Of a stretch of DNA of 64,000 nt, positions 1-7,800 are shown piece by piece. Position 1 is the first letter of the stretch, and each line of letters begins with the position of its first letter. The position numbers were made by a program, and so were the translations under genes. The stretch covers positions 1,240,001 to 1,304,000 of the forward strand of contig NZ_CP113920.1 of assembly GCF_029395535.1 (NCBI RefSeq), given 5' to 3'. A model generated the notes under the pieces. It was not told the DNA's origin and did not search any database. It saw only the letters and a list, made by a program, of their open reading frames with translations. This DNA is from Bifidobacterium sp. ESL0732. Lineage in GTDB: Bacteria; Actinomycetota; Actinomycetes; Actinomycetales; Bifidobacteriaceae.

Positions 1-56
1 TTTCAAATCGTTCCCGCTCTTCCCACTATGCCTCCTATCGGCAAAATAGCGGGTTG

Positions 57-112
57 AAAACGAGTGCTGTGGTCGAATGACCCCGGTTATCCACATCGTC
101 CGGGCGTGTCGC
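57..112. repeat. 56-nt block shared with 10656-10709, with a DnaA box
   Basis: This non-coding block upstream of tag matches a block at 10656-10709. Shared parts in order are AAAACG, CTGTGGTCGAATGA, GTTATCCACA and GGCGTGTCGC. A perfect DnaA-box consensus (TTATCCACA) lies at 87-95 and the 10-mer GGCGTGTCGC at 103-112. The spacing between parts differs by a few bases between the copies, so the parts rather than the whole are conserved. A role in DnaA-linked or promoter control is inference. Confidence 0.6.
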
Positions 113-182
113 AAAAGTTATGCACCACTGCCGAGGCTCAAGAGTATAAAAGACATAACTGCAAGAAAGGAACTCTCGAAGG

Positions 183-839
183 ATGACTGTTGAAAGAAAG
201 CAATCAGATGTCGAAATGAAAAAAGCAGCCGCTGGATCTGTGGCTAAGCCTGAAGGTCTGCAACGTTGCTGGCCTGAATCATATCTGGGTCTGAGCCATG
301 ACATGCTTGTTTACCACGACACCGAATGGGGCACGCCCTGCTATGATTCACAGGCCTTGTTTGAACGGCTTGCACTGGAGGCCATGCAGGCCGGGCTTTC
401 GTGGAACACCATCATCAACAAACGCAAGGCCATTGACTCGGCCTTCCATGATTTCGATATCGAACGCGTCGCCCGGATGAGTGACGAAATACCCGTGCTG
501 ATGAAGAACAAAGCCATTATCCGCAACAAAAGAAAAATCGAAGCCACCATTCATAATGCACAGGTCGTACTGGACTTGGGAATGCCCTTCGCCGATTATA
601 TCTGGAGTTTTGCCCCCGACGGCCCTCGCGTGAACAGGCCGAAAAGTCGCGAGGAAGTTCCTGCCGTCACACAGGAATCAATCGATATGAGCAAGGCCAT
701 GAAAATAGCAGGCTTCAAATTCGTCGGCCCGACGACCATGTATGCCTATATGCAGTCGATGGGTATGGTCAACGACCATCTGCAAGGTTGCTTCAGGTGC
801 CCGGAAATCACTGACCGCACAAACCTTGACGCAGCATGA
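183..839 (+). CDS. tag: DNA-3-methyladenine glycosylase I (Tag)
   Basis: Base-excision repair enzyme that removes 3-methyladenine from alkylated DNA in the cytoplasm. The 218-residue protein has the Tag family hallmarks: an N-terminal QRCW motif (Cys29), YHDTEWG (His45) and a C-terminal HLQGC motif (His199, Cys203). These four residues match the family's Cys/His zinc site. The body from about residue 25 is normal in length; the first 24 residues are extra and poorly defined. The start is uncertain: an AAAGGA lies 11 nt upstream of the ATG used. A TATAAA at 145-150 could be the -10. The 3' end overlaps the convergent acyltransferase gene by 32 bp. Confidence 0.93.
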   Translation: MTVERKQSDVEMKKAAAGSVAKPEGLQRCWPESYLGLSHDMLVYHDTEWGTPCYDSQALFERLALEAMQAGLSWNTIINKRKAIDSAFHDFDIERVARMSDEIPVLMKNKAIIRNKRKIEATIHNAQVVLDLGMPFADYIWSFAPDGPRVNRPKSREEVPAVTQESIDMSKAMKIAGFKFVGPTTMYAYMQSMGMVNDHLQGCFRCPEITDRTNLDAA

Positions 840-2889
840 TGCCATAAGCCTCGCGGCCACCCCCCTCGCCCGGGGTCAGATGTGTACCATCATCGTAGAA
901 ATATTCGGGATGAGCGTTACTTAACGAATACCAGTCCAGCAGGCCGACATTCTTATGTTTGGCGACTACCGAACGCAGAATACGATTGTTGGAATCTTGC
1001 CAGTCTGTAGGCGAACGGACGGTGGTGAGATACAGTGGCTCGTTACCTACCGCCCCTATCAGATCCTCCACCTGCTGTTCGTCAGCGATTCTGTCGTTGG
1101 TCCCTAGGGCCATGATAACCACGCTTCCGGCCTGACCTTGCGTCTGATGCTGGCGATAGAGGTCGGCACCCGTGCCGAAATGACGGCCAACCATATTGTC
1201 CTGAACGCTTGCCGGAATGTGCTCCTGGACGAAATCGTGTGCACCCATCTCGACAGAATCGCTGATAATCAGAGGATTCGCGCTGCACGAACCGGTCGCG
1301 GCGTCATATGTCCAACCTTTAGTGCTGAGATTTTTCGGCACTTTTGCGGCTTTCGGTACCAGACGCGGCGGCAGATTACGTGAAGGCTTGGGCACCGCCG
1401 AGCGACGCAGCGTCAAAAGGTCACGTTTGATCGGCGTGGCTATGCCAAGGCTGCGCCCGATGGAAAGGTATTCTTCGCGCAGGGCATCCGAACGTTGTGC
1501 GGCAATCCTATTGAAGTCGACAGGAAGGGCCGTACACAGCACCACTGCCACTACACCCAAAAGAGCAAGGATTTTGGTGATCAGACGCATTTCGCGAAAT
1601 GGCGTCTTCCCCTCGGGCACGGCTTTGCGCACGGCCTCCGCCATCTGATAAAAACCTTCGCAGACCGCCCAAAGTATGAGGAACTGGACGATCCATTCCC
1701 ACCAACGTAGAGGCTGTGTGCGAATGGCAGGGTTCATGAATTCGAGCAGTGGGTAATGAACTAGATAAATCGAGAATGAACGAGAACCAATATAACGAAA
1801 CACCCTCGATCCCAGCAGAGAACGGCAAAGGTTGCCCGGAACGAGAACAACGGCGATGAGCAACGCGGCGATTAACGCGACAGCCTGGAAACCCCCACGA
1901 TAGAGTATCACGTCGTTGCCCTGGGAAATGCAAAACAGGATGATCAGAGCAAAGAGAAGGCAGAATCCAGCAGATGCCAAGAGAAGATTAACTTGAGACG
2001 ACCTGGGTTCGCTATTCGTCACTTGATCATTTTCAACTTTTTCATTGCTTTTGTTACGTTCATCGCGCTTTGCTTTCACTCTTTCAACCATGAACGCAAG
2101 CAAGGCACCAATCATCAGTTCCGAAAAACGGGTGTCAAGCCCGTAGTAGACACGGGATACATCGGCTCCCGGAATATAAAGCGTCACCATCAGGGCGGTG
2201 GATGCGACGGCGATCACCAAGGTCACCAGGAATCTGGTACGTAACCTCAAGTTGAGGCGATGCATAAGCCAAAGCAACGACACCCAGAGCAGATAGAACT
2301 GCATCGTAACGGCCAAAAACCACAGATGTGTAAGCGGTGATGGAAGCCCCGCAGCGGCGAAATACGAGACCTTACGGAAGATATAGCCCCAGTTGCTGAT
2401 ATAAAGCGCGCTGGGCCATGCATCAAGATGCAGTTTCGGGAGCATTCCTGGCGACAGGAAATAGGCAGTCGGCACGACCAGCGCAATCAGAGACAGCAAT
2501 GGGAAGGTCAGACGTTTGATTTTGCGCCAAAGATAGCTCGCGTAGTGAAAACCCCGTTTGCTCGCCATTCGTCTTTCGACGCTGCCGGTAATCAGGAAAC
2601 CCGAGATCACAAAAAAAATCGTGACGCCTAGGAATCCGCCGCTCAATAGGGATGGGCGGATGTGATAGGCAACCACTCCGATGATTGCCAGCGCACGTAG
2701 ACCATCGATGGCGTTGTTGCGATCTGATCCAGAGACCGGAAAAGAACCAGACGGACTTGAGGTTCCGGGTGTATTAGAAGAATCAGAGGGACGGAAGAGA
2801 GAAAAAAGTCGGGCAGAAGCCGAGGAATTGGAAGAACCAGAGGCATCCATTCCAGCCGCATTTGAGCTATTCCCGGTGCGTGGCAACAT
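808..2889 (-). CDS. Acyltransferase 3 family protein with C-terminal SGNH domain (OatA-like)
   Basis: Large integral membrane acyltransferase of about 693 residues. The first 60 residues are Ser-rich and low complexity. The acyltransferase-3 domain begins at NAIDGLRALAI and carries about ten hydrophobic segments (SGGFLGVTIFFVISGFLI and others). From about residue 520 a soluble SGNH-type domain follows, with ISDSVEMG, ALGTND and a terminal DDGTHL motif supplying Ser, Asn and Asp/His. The architecture is that of OatA-like enzymes that O-acetylate peptidoglycan or other surface glycans; the real acceptor cannot be read from sequence. The start is uncertain: a TTG lies just before the ATG chosen and the AAGAGG is very close to it, so a downstream ATG is possible. 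It overlaps tag tail to tail. Confidence 0.88.
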   Translation of the reverse strand: MLPRTGNSSNAAGMDASGSSNSSASARLFSLFRPSDSSNTPGTSSPSGSFPVSGSDRNNAIDGLRALAIIGVVAYHIRPSLLSGGFLGVTIFFVISGFLITGSVERRMASKRGFHYASYLWRKIKRLTFPLLSLIALVVPTAYFLSPGMLPKLHLDAWPSALYISNWGYIFRKVSYFAAAGLPSPLTHLWFLAVTMQFYLLWVSLLWLMHRLNLRLRTRFLVTLVIAVASTALMVTLYIPGADVSRVYYGLDTRFSELMIGALLAFMVERVKAKRDERNKSNEKVENDQVTNSEPRSSQVNLLLASAGFCLLFALIILFCISQGNDVILYRGGFQAVALIAALLIAVVLVPGNLCRSLLGSRVFRYIGSRSFSIYLVHYPLLEFMNPAIRTQPLRWWEWIVQFLILWAVCEGFYQMAEAVRKAVPEGKTPFREMRLITKILALLGVVAVVLCTALPVDFNRIAAQRSDALREEYLSIGRSLGIATPIKRDLLTLRRSAVPKPSRNLPPRLVPKAAKVPKNLSTKGWTYDAATGSCSANPLIISDSVEMGAHDFVQEHIPASVQDNMVGRHFGTGADLYRQHQTQGQAGSVVIMALGTNDRIADEQQVEDLIGAVGNEPLYLTTVRSPTDWQDSNNRILRSVVAKHKNVGLLDWYSLSNAHPEYFYDDGTHLTPGEGGGREAYGIMLRQGLCGQ

Positions 2890-2984
2890 CAACCTCTTTT
2901 TCGCCTCTTATGAATCCGTGACCATTCCCAGCGCGGGTCACAAGGCAGTACATTAACAAAGGGCATAGATGCTTTGACATGATT

Positions 2985-2992
2985 GACACGCC
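2985..2992 (+). promoter_or_regulatory. GACACGCC core motif in a spacer
   Basis: Eight-base core of the GCGACACGCC word that recurs in spacers of this window, here in the gap between the acyltransferase gene and tRNA-Asn. It overlaps a TTGACA. Alone it is weak evidence. Confidence 0.3.
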
Positions 2993-3090
2993 GTTATTCT
3001 TCGCATTGGCAAGAAGACGTTGAGAAACTCTTCTGCTTTTCATGACCTCGATGTCATGTGCGAATTAATTCGTTTATTGTTTATTACGAA

Positions 3091-3122
3091 AAATTCCCGG
3101 AACCAAACGATTCCGAGAATTT
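3091..3122 (-). terminator. Rho-independent terminator of tRNA-Asn
   Basis: Inverted repeat with 12-nt arms (one internal mismatch) and an 8-nt loop, followed on the minus strand by a run of T. It lies just downstream of tRNA-Asn. Confidence 0.75.
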
Positions 3123-3129
3123 CATTCCG

Positions 3130-3202
3130 CTCCCGCAGCTGGGCTTGAACCAGCGACATTCTGATTAACAGTCAGACGCTCTGCCAACTGAGCTATGCGG
3201 GA
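3130..3202 (-). tRNA. tRNA-Asn (GTT)
   Basis: 73-nt cloverleaf. The acceptor stem TCCCGCA pairs with TGCGGGA, the discriminator is G, the anticodon loop contains GTT and the T arm has GGTTCAAGCC. CCA is not encoded. A -10 like TATAAG (3244-3249) and the GCGACACGCC word (3277-3286) lie upstream; a terminator follows. Confidence 0.96.
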
Positions 3203-3243
3203 ATGTCCCGTACGGGGCTCGAAGCACCGCACAAGAAATATAT

Positions 3244-3286
3244 CTTATACAAGAATCGTCATCGCGCAACCCCAATGGCGTGTCGC
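3244..3286 (-). promoter_or_regulatory. Promoter of tRNA-Asn with upstream GCGACACGCC element
   Basis: On the minus strand a TATAAG -10 (3244-3249) is preceded at 27 nt by the 10-mer GCGACACGCC (3277-3286). The -35 at 17-bp spacing (GGGTTG) is poor. tRNA-Ala has the same 10-mer at 26 nt from its -10, so the arrangement looks deliberate. Confidence 0.5.
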
Positions 3287-3323
3287 TAGAGATTTGCGGA
3301 GTGTCTCGATTCAGGTAAGCGGC

Positions 3324-4367
3324 TCATACGCTGATGACGTTGATGGGCATCGCGGAGTCGATGGGAAAATCCGGAGACGACGGGCGTACGCCGGCTTCGA
3401 CCAGATTTACGCCCAGCATCGCCACCATCGCGCCGTTGTCGGTGCACAGCTTGATCTGCGGGATGCGGACCTCGACACCATGTTCTTTACCGACTTCGAG
3501 CAGCTTGGCGCGCAGCTGGGAGTTGGCAGAGAAGCCACCGCCCACGATTAGGGTCTTAGAATCGTATTCCTCGCAGCCATGCATGGCCTTGTTCGCCAGC
3601 ACCGTGGCGACAGAATCGGCGAGCGAAGCGCAGACATCATCCACAGGAATCTCCTTGCCCGCCGCCTGCTGAGCCTCGACCCAGCGGGCAACAGCCGTCT
3701 TGACACCCGAGAAGCTGAAGTCGTATGGATGATCTTTGCCGGCCTTACCCTTGGTGAGCCCTTGCGGCACTTTGATGGCATGTGGATCTCCATGCTGGCC
3801 GTGTTTGTCGATGTGAGGACCACCCGGATAGGGGAAGCCCAACAAGCGCGCAACCTTGTCGAAGCACTCCCCTGCGGCATCGTCAAGCGTCGTACCGACG
3901 ACATCCACTTGACGGGCGACATCCTCGACGTGCAATAGCGACGTGTGACCACCAGAGACGATGAGGGCCAGCGTATCCTTCGGGAACGGGCCGAACTGCA
4001 GCTGGGTGACGGCAATGTGGCCGATGACATGGTTGATGCCGTAAATCGGCTTATTTGCAGCCCATGCCAGCGCCTTCGCACCAGAAACCCCGACGGCGAG
4101 GCACCCGGCCAAGCCAGGGCCGGCCGAAACCGCAACAGCATCGACATCGGAGAGTTCCATATTCGCATCGGCAAGCGCTTTCGAAACCACGGGCACAAAC
4201 GCCTCTGCGTGGGCACGGGAAGCTATTTCAGGGATGACACCGCCATAACGTGCGTGCTCCTCCATCGAGGAGGCCACGACGTTGGAGACGAGCGTACGCC
4301 CGCGAACGATGGCCGCCGCGGTCTCGTCGCAGGTCGATTCGATGCCCAGTACTGTCGGTTCGCTCAT
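3324..4367 (-). CDS. tsaD: tRNA N6-adenosine threonylcarbamoyltransferase TsaD
   Basis: Catalytic subunit that moves the threonylcarbamoyl group from TC-AMP to A37 of ANN-decoding tRNAs, working with TsaB and TsaE, both encoded just upstream. The 347 residues are full length for the family. Visible marks are GIESTCDET at the N-terminus, GVIPEIASRAH, the metal-binding INHVIGHIAV (His113, His117), VSGGHT and the C-terminal CTDNGAMVA. The start codon overlaps the rimI stop as ATGA, so translation is probably coupled. Confidence 0.97.
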   Translation of the reverse strand: MSEPTVLGIESTCDETAAAIVRGRTLVSNVVASSMEEHARYGGVIPEIASRAHAEAFVPVVSKALADANMELSDVDAVAVSAGPGLAGCLAVGVSGAKALAWAANKPIYGINHVIGHIAVTQLQFGPFPKDTLALIVSGGHTSLLHVEDVARQVDVVGTTLDDAAGECFDKVARLLGFPYPGGPHIDKHGQHGDPHAIKVPQGLTKGKAGKDHPYDFSFSGVKTAVARWVEAQQAAGKEIPVDDVCASLADSVATVLANKAMHGCEEYDSKTLIVGGGFSANSQLRAKLLEVGKEHGVEVRIPQIKLCTDNGAMVAMLGVNLVEAGVRPSSPDFPIDSAMPINVISV

Positions 4368-4975
4368 TGCTGTCGCTCCATATTCTGTTTCTCGCTGCTA
4401 AAACCCATGATATGCGGCTCAAGGTCCAACGCCATTTCAACGGCATCGACGTCTTCAGGCTGGTAATAATGCCGCAAGAGGCCGATTCCCTGGAATCCGC
4501 TGCTATGATAAAGATGTTTTGCCGGCTCGTTGTCGACGCGGACTTCCAGCTTGATGCGACGGACATCATGATGATGTGCGTATCCGATCAGACTGTCGAG
4601 AAGGTTTTTGGCAATGCCATTTCGCTGGAACCTTTTCACTACGCCAATAGTAGTGATTTCAGCTTGACTTTCGGCGTGCCACATGCCGGCGTATCCGCGC
4701 ATAATCGTAAATGCGCCTGGTTGCTGTTTCTTTTGATAGATACCACATTGATTATCTTTAGCTATATCGGTTGAATGTTTGTCTTTAGTAATGTCAGCAT
4801 TACAACCGGCATTCGTAACTTGGACAACATCGGCAAGATAGATTCTGGAAGCGTCCGTGACTTCGTGACACAACGTCTGCAAATCCCAAGCCTGCGCGCC
4901 GAAGAGCTCTGTTTCAAGCCTGGCTGCAGCCTTCAATGCCCATTGCTGGTCAAGTTCACCGAATTCTACAATCAT
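4364..4975 (-). CDS. rimI: Ribosomal-protein-alanine N-acetyltransferase RimI-like (GNAT)
   Basis: GNAT-fold acetyltransferase of 203 residues, placed between tsaB and tsaD as is common in actinobacteria and firmicutes. The acetyl-CoA loop is seen in IGVVKRFQRNGIAKNLL, and LEVRVDNEPAKHLYHSSGF is the family's late motif with the conserved Asn and Tyr. It is longer than E. coli RimI (about 148) owing to an insertion of about 40 polar residues before the core (around DITKDKHSTDIAKDNQ). The usual substrate is the N-terminus of S18; that activity is inferred from family and context. It starts 6 nt after the tsaB stop. Confidence 0.9.
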   Translation of the reverse strand: MIVEFGELDQQWALKAAARLETELFGAQAWDLQTLCHEVTDASRIYLADVVQVTNAGCNADITKDKHSTDIAKDNQCGIYQKKQQPGAFTIMRGYAGMWHAESQAEITTIGVVKRFQRNGIAKNLLDSLIGYAHHHDVRRIKLEVRVDNEPAKHLYHSSGFQGIGLLRHYYQPEDVDAVEMALDLEPHIMGFSSEKQNMERQQ

Positions 4976-4981
4976 CTGGCG

Positions 4982-5914
4982 TCAGGCCTTTGTGGCTCCG
5001 GCATGGTTCAGCACATGCTTCAACGGATTAGGCACGGAAACGTCCGGACGCCGCAGATAAAGCGGTTCCACCGGCCTTATCTCATTTTCTCTGCCGTTCT
5101 CGAATTTAGCGTTGGTTGTGCTTGAATCGTTGAAGTCAATACCATTATTGGTCTTCGCACATCCAGCAAAAACCTGCAGGCCCGCGGCTCCGGCATCCAA
5201 TACAGAGTGGTCGATGACACAACCGAGCATGTCGCCGAACCCCTGCCAGACATCCGCATATTTTGAAGCACCGTGACCGACGATATCGATGCGATAGTCG
5301 CTTTGTACAGGATTTTTCACAAGTAGCTTTTGGATGGACTGATTGATTCGCTCGACGATATGCTGGGGATAATCGATATCCATATTGACTATCGGGACGA
5401 CAAACGACTTCGCATTTTCAGCGGCGGATTTTTTACTCACATCGTTCTCGCCCAAAGTTTCCTTGTCGTCGGCATACAACGCAAAGTAAAGCTGACGCCG
5501 ACGCGCGTCATTGACGGCCAATGTCAAATGTTGACGGGATTCAGCGTTTGACGTTTCCTCGATTCCCTTGAGGAAATCACAACCTGCAAGTCTTGAATCT
5601 TCCTGACGTTTGAGCTTCATCATCCAAGCCTGCGGTTCAAGGATGTCCTGGCCAAGCAGTTGAGCGCCAGTGGCATATGAAATGGCCTTTGCCGCCACCA
5701 CGCCGGCACGAAGACCAGTGAACGGAGCCGGCCCAATACCGACGACGATGCGGCCAAGGTCCTGCGGCGTGAGTCCGGCCTGACCCACGGCCTTGCCGAT
5801 ATTGACCTGCAGCTTTTCGACATGGGTGCGCGAATCGGTTTCAATAATGGGTTCGTGGTCCAAAACCCCGACCGTCGAACCAAACGAGGTGTCGATGACC
5901 AACGTGTTCGTCAT
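4982..5914 (-). CDS. tsaB: tRNA threonylcarbamoyladenosine biosynthesis protein TsaB
   Basis: Non-catalytic partner of TsaD in t6A synthesis, ASKHA fold. The N-terminus MTNTLVIDTSFGSTVGVL and the segment IVVGIGPAPFTGLRAGVVAAK are typical. About 310 residues, longer than E. coli TsaB (231), with extra polar insertions in the C-terminal half. The ATG at 5914 is chosen over an upstream in-frame GTG because AGGAG sits 8 nt before it. Confidence 0.94.
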   Translation of the reverse strand: MTNTLVIDTSFGSTVGVLDHEPIIETDSRTHVEKLQVNIGKAVGQAGLTPQDLGRIVVGIGPAPFTGLRAGVVAAKAISYATGAQLLGQDILEPQAWMMKLKRQEDSRLAGCDFLKGIEETSNAESRQHLTLAVNDARRRQLYFALYADDKETLGENDVSKKSAAENAKSFVVPIVNMDIDYPQHIVERINQSIQKLLVKNPVQSDYRIDIVGHGASKYADVWQGFGDMLGCVIDHSVLDAGAAGLQVFAGCAKTNNGIDFNDSSTTNAKFENGRENEIRPVEPLYLRRPDVSVPNPLKHVLNHAGATKA

Positions 5915-6099
5915 ATTTGCTGCTCCTACCACTTCACGCTGCCCAGCCGGTGATTATTCGATTGCCGGACATCAAGATTCATGCCGTTGTTACTGTACAA
6001 CGCTGACATAACCGACAAACTCAGCAGGCCTGGGGAGACACTTGCGAAACGTTGATGCTCATCTCCATAAAACCAGTAAACGAATTTGCCAGCTTTCGA

Positions 6100-6696
6100 T
6101 TATTCCATCGAATTCAATCTGCTGGTAAAATCCTTCCAACGTTTTCCGACGGGAACGAATGTCACCGTGCGCATACCGTCACTTGTCAGTTCCGCATTCG
6201 GATTTTCTGCTTCGGCTGCAAGCGTTGCCTTGTCGATTGGACGGTCGATATGGACTTCGAGACGAACTTCGGCGAACGCAGAAGCCATCTGCTCGCCCCA
6301 TTCCATCAGAATCACCGTATGCTCGCCCGGGTCCTCGAGCTCCTCATCAAGCCCCAGCGATTCCAACTCATCAAGCAGCCTGTCGACCGTGTCTTGCCCG
6401 GGCGCGAAATCGTTGCCGCCAAGCCGGTAGGCATCGACATGGACCAGATGTGCGGGCGTTCCGTCCGTGAATTTGCCCTCAAGTTCCCGGGCAATGGTAA
6501 AAGTCGGAGAAACGATGGGTTCGTCAATATGAAGCCCCGCTCCGAAACCTTGCGCAAACGTCGTCTTACCTGCACCTAACGGGCCTGAAAGCAACAAGAC
6601 GTCACCGCCACAAACGCAAGCAGCTACTTTCGCGCCAAGCTGTTGCATATCTTCACCGGTAGGTACTTCAACCGTATATGATAATTCATCGCTCAT
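6100..6696 (-). CDS. tsaE: tRNA threonylcarbamoyladenosine biosynthesis ATPase TsaE
   Basis: P-loop ATPase of 198 residues that drives turnover of the TsaB-TsaD complex. Walker A is LSGPLGAGKTTFAQG near residue 40; SPTFTIARE and HVDAYRLGG follow, and LMEWGEQM is the family's late motif. It begins inside the holA stop codon (ATGA), a 4-bp overlap. A gap of about 185 bp without visible genes separates it from tsaB. Confidence 0.95.
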   Translation of the reverse strand: MSDELSYTVEVPTGEDMQQLGAKVAACVCGGDVLLLSGPLGAGKTTFAQGFGAGLHIDEPIVSPTFTIARELEGKFTDGTPAHLVHVDAYRLGGNDFAPGQDTVDRLLDELESLGLDEELEDPGEHTVILMEWGEQMASAFAEVRLEVHIDRPIDKATLAAEAENPNAELTSDGMRTVTFVPVGKRWKDFTSRLNSME

Positions 6697-7682
6697 ACGT
6701 TCATACGTCCTTTTCGGCTGATCAGTTCAATGGAACGTTCCAGCGCATACATCGGGTCTCCCCCATTGGTCTTGTTCTGTTCGTCGGCACATGCAAGCGT
6801 CTGGATGCATCTGGAAAGCCCATCGGACGTCCAACCGCTCAACTGCCTTGTAGCGTTACGCAACACCCAAGGGTTGGTTTTCGCCTCAGCTTGGGAAATG
6901 CTGCCGGAACGCACCGCCGAAGCTTTGGCCAACGTCCGTAGTTTCATCGCCAGAGCACCCACCAATGCGATAGGGTCGGTGCCCTGGGCCACGGCAGCTC
7001 TCATGTCAATGATGGCTTTGGCATCGTTGCAGGCAAGCGCCGCATCGGCAACAGCGAATCCGGTCACCTCTGCGTTGCCGGTCAGATATTGATTCACCAG
7101 ATCAAGACCGATTGGATCATCGTCGAAATCAAAGCAGAGCTGTTCGCACATGGCTGCGAGTTCCCCGGTCTTATCCCCCAGCACGGCCACCAGCTGCTGA
7201 ACCGCGGCTGGATCGACACGGCGCTTGCGGCGTTCAAAACATTGGATAACAAAGTTCAGTTTGGCATCGGCTCGTTTGAGGTCAGGAATGGATTTTTTCT
7301 CGGCTCCCGCTTTGGCAAGGCGATCGATGACTTTTTTGCCCTTCTGACCTCCGTCGTGTTGGGCGATGACTGTGCCCGTTTCGGCAGTTGGATCCTTGGT
7401 CGTAGAAGCACAATAGCTCACCATCGTATCGACCAGAGCGTCCTCGGCATTCTGAATATGCCGGATGATTACGATGGAACTGGTGCTTAACAGGGACGGA
7501 CTTACAGCCTCGTCGAAGTCGTATTGGCTCACCTCACCTGCGTCGAGTTCGATGATCTCCGCTTCCGGATCATTCCTTGCGGCCTCATCACGGCAATCAC
7601 GTACCTGCTGCTCGTTGAGGAATTCGTCACCGCCAATGACCAGAACGAACCGAGTCCGCTGTTTCCTTGATTTTGCAGCCAT
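6693..7682 (-). CDS. holA: DNA polymerase III subunit delta
   Basis: Clamp-loader subunit that opens the beta sliding clamp. About 329 residues, normal length. The N-terminal RFVLVIGGDEFLNEQQVRD is the family's truncated P-loop region, and the C-terminal helical part LVGALAMKLRTLAKASAVR is typical of HolA. The ATG at 7682 follows GAGGA; a GTG one codon earlier is the alternative. Its end overlaps tsaE. Confidence 0.92.
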   Translation of the reverse strand: MAAKSRKQRTRFVLVIGGDEFLNEQQVRDCRDEAARNDPEAEIIELDAGEVSQYDFDEAVSPSLLSTSSIVIIRHIQNAEDALVDTMVSYCASTTKDPTAETGTVIAQHDGGQKGKKVIDRLAKAGAEKKSIPDLKRADAKLNFVIQCFERRKRRVDPAAVQQLVAVLGDKTGELAAMCEQLCFDFDDDPIGLDLVNQYLTGNAEVTGFAVADAALACNDAKAIIDMRAAVAQGTDPIALVGALAMKLRTLAKASAVRSGSISQAEAKTNPWVLRNATRQLSGWTSDGLSRCIQTLACADEQNKTNGGDPMYALERSIELISRKGRMNV

Positions 7683-7800
7683 CACATTCCTCGATTCATC
7701 GTTTCTTTGAAAGCAACCGTAACTGGTACAGGTCTTCTCCCATCGGTATCCATGATATTCAATGTGGTGTCACAGGTGGACATACGTCGTGTCTCCAATT

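Noticed and set aside
57..112. Chromosomal origin suggested by the DnaA boxes
   Set aside because: Only one clear box per block, no AT-rich unwinding region and no dnaA or dnaN nearby.
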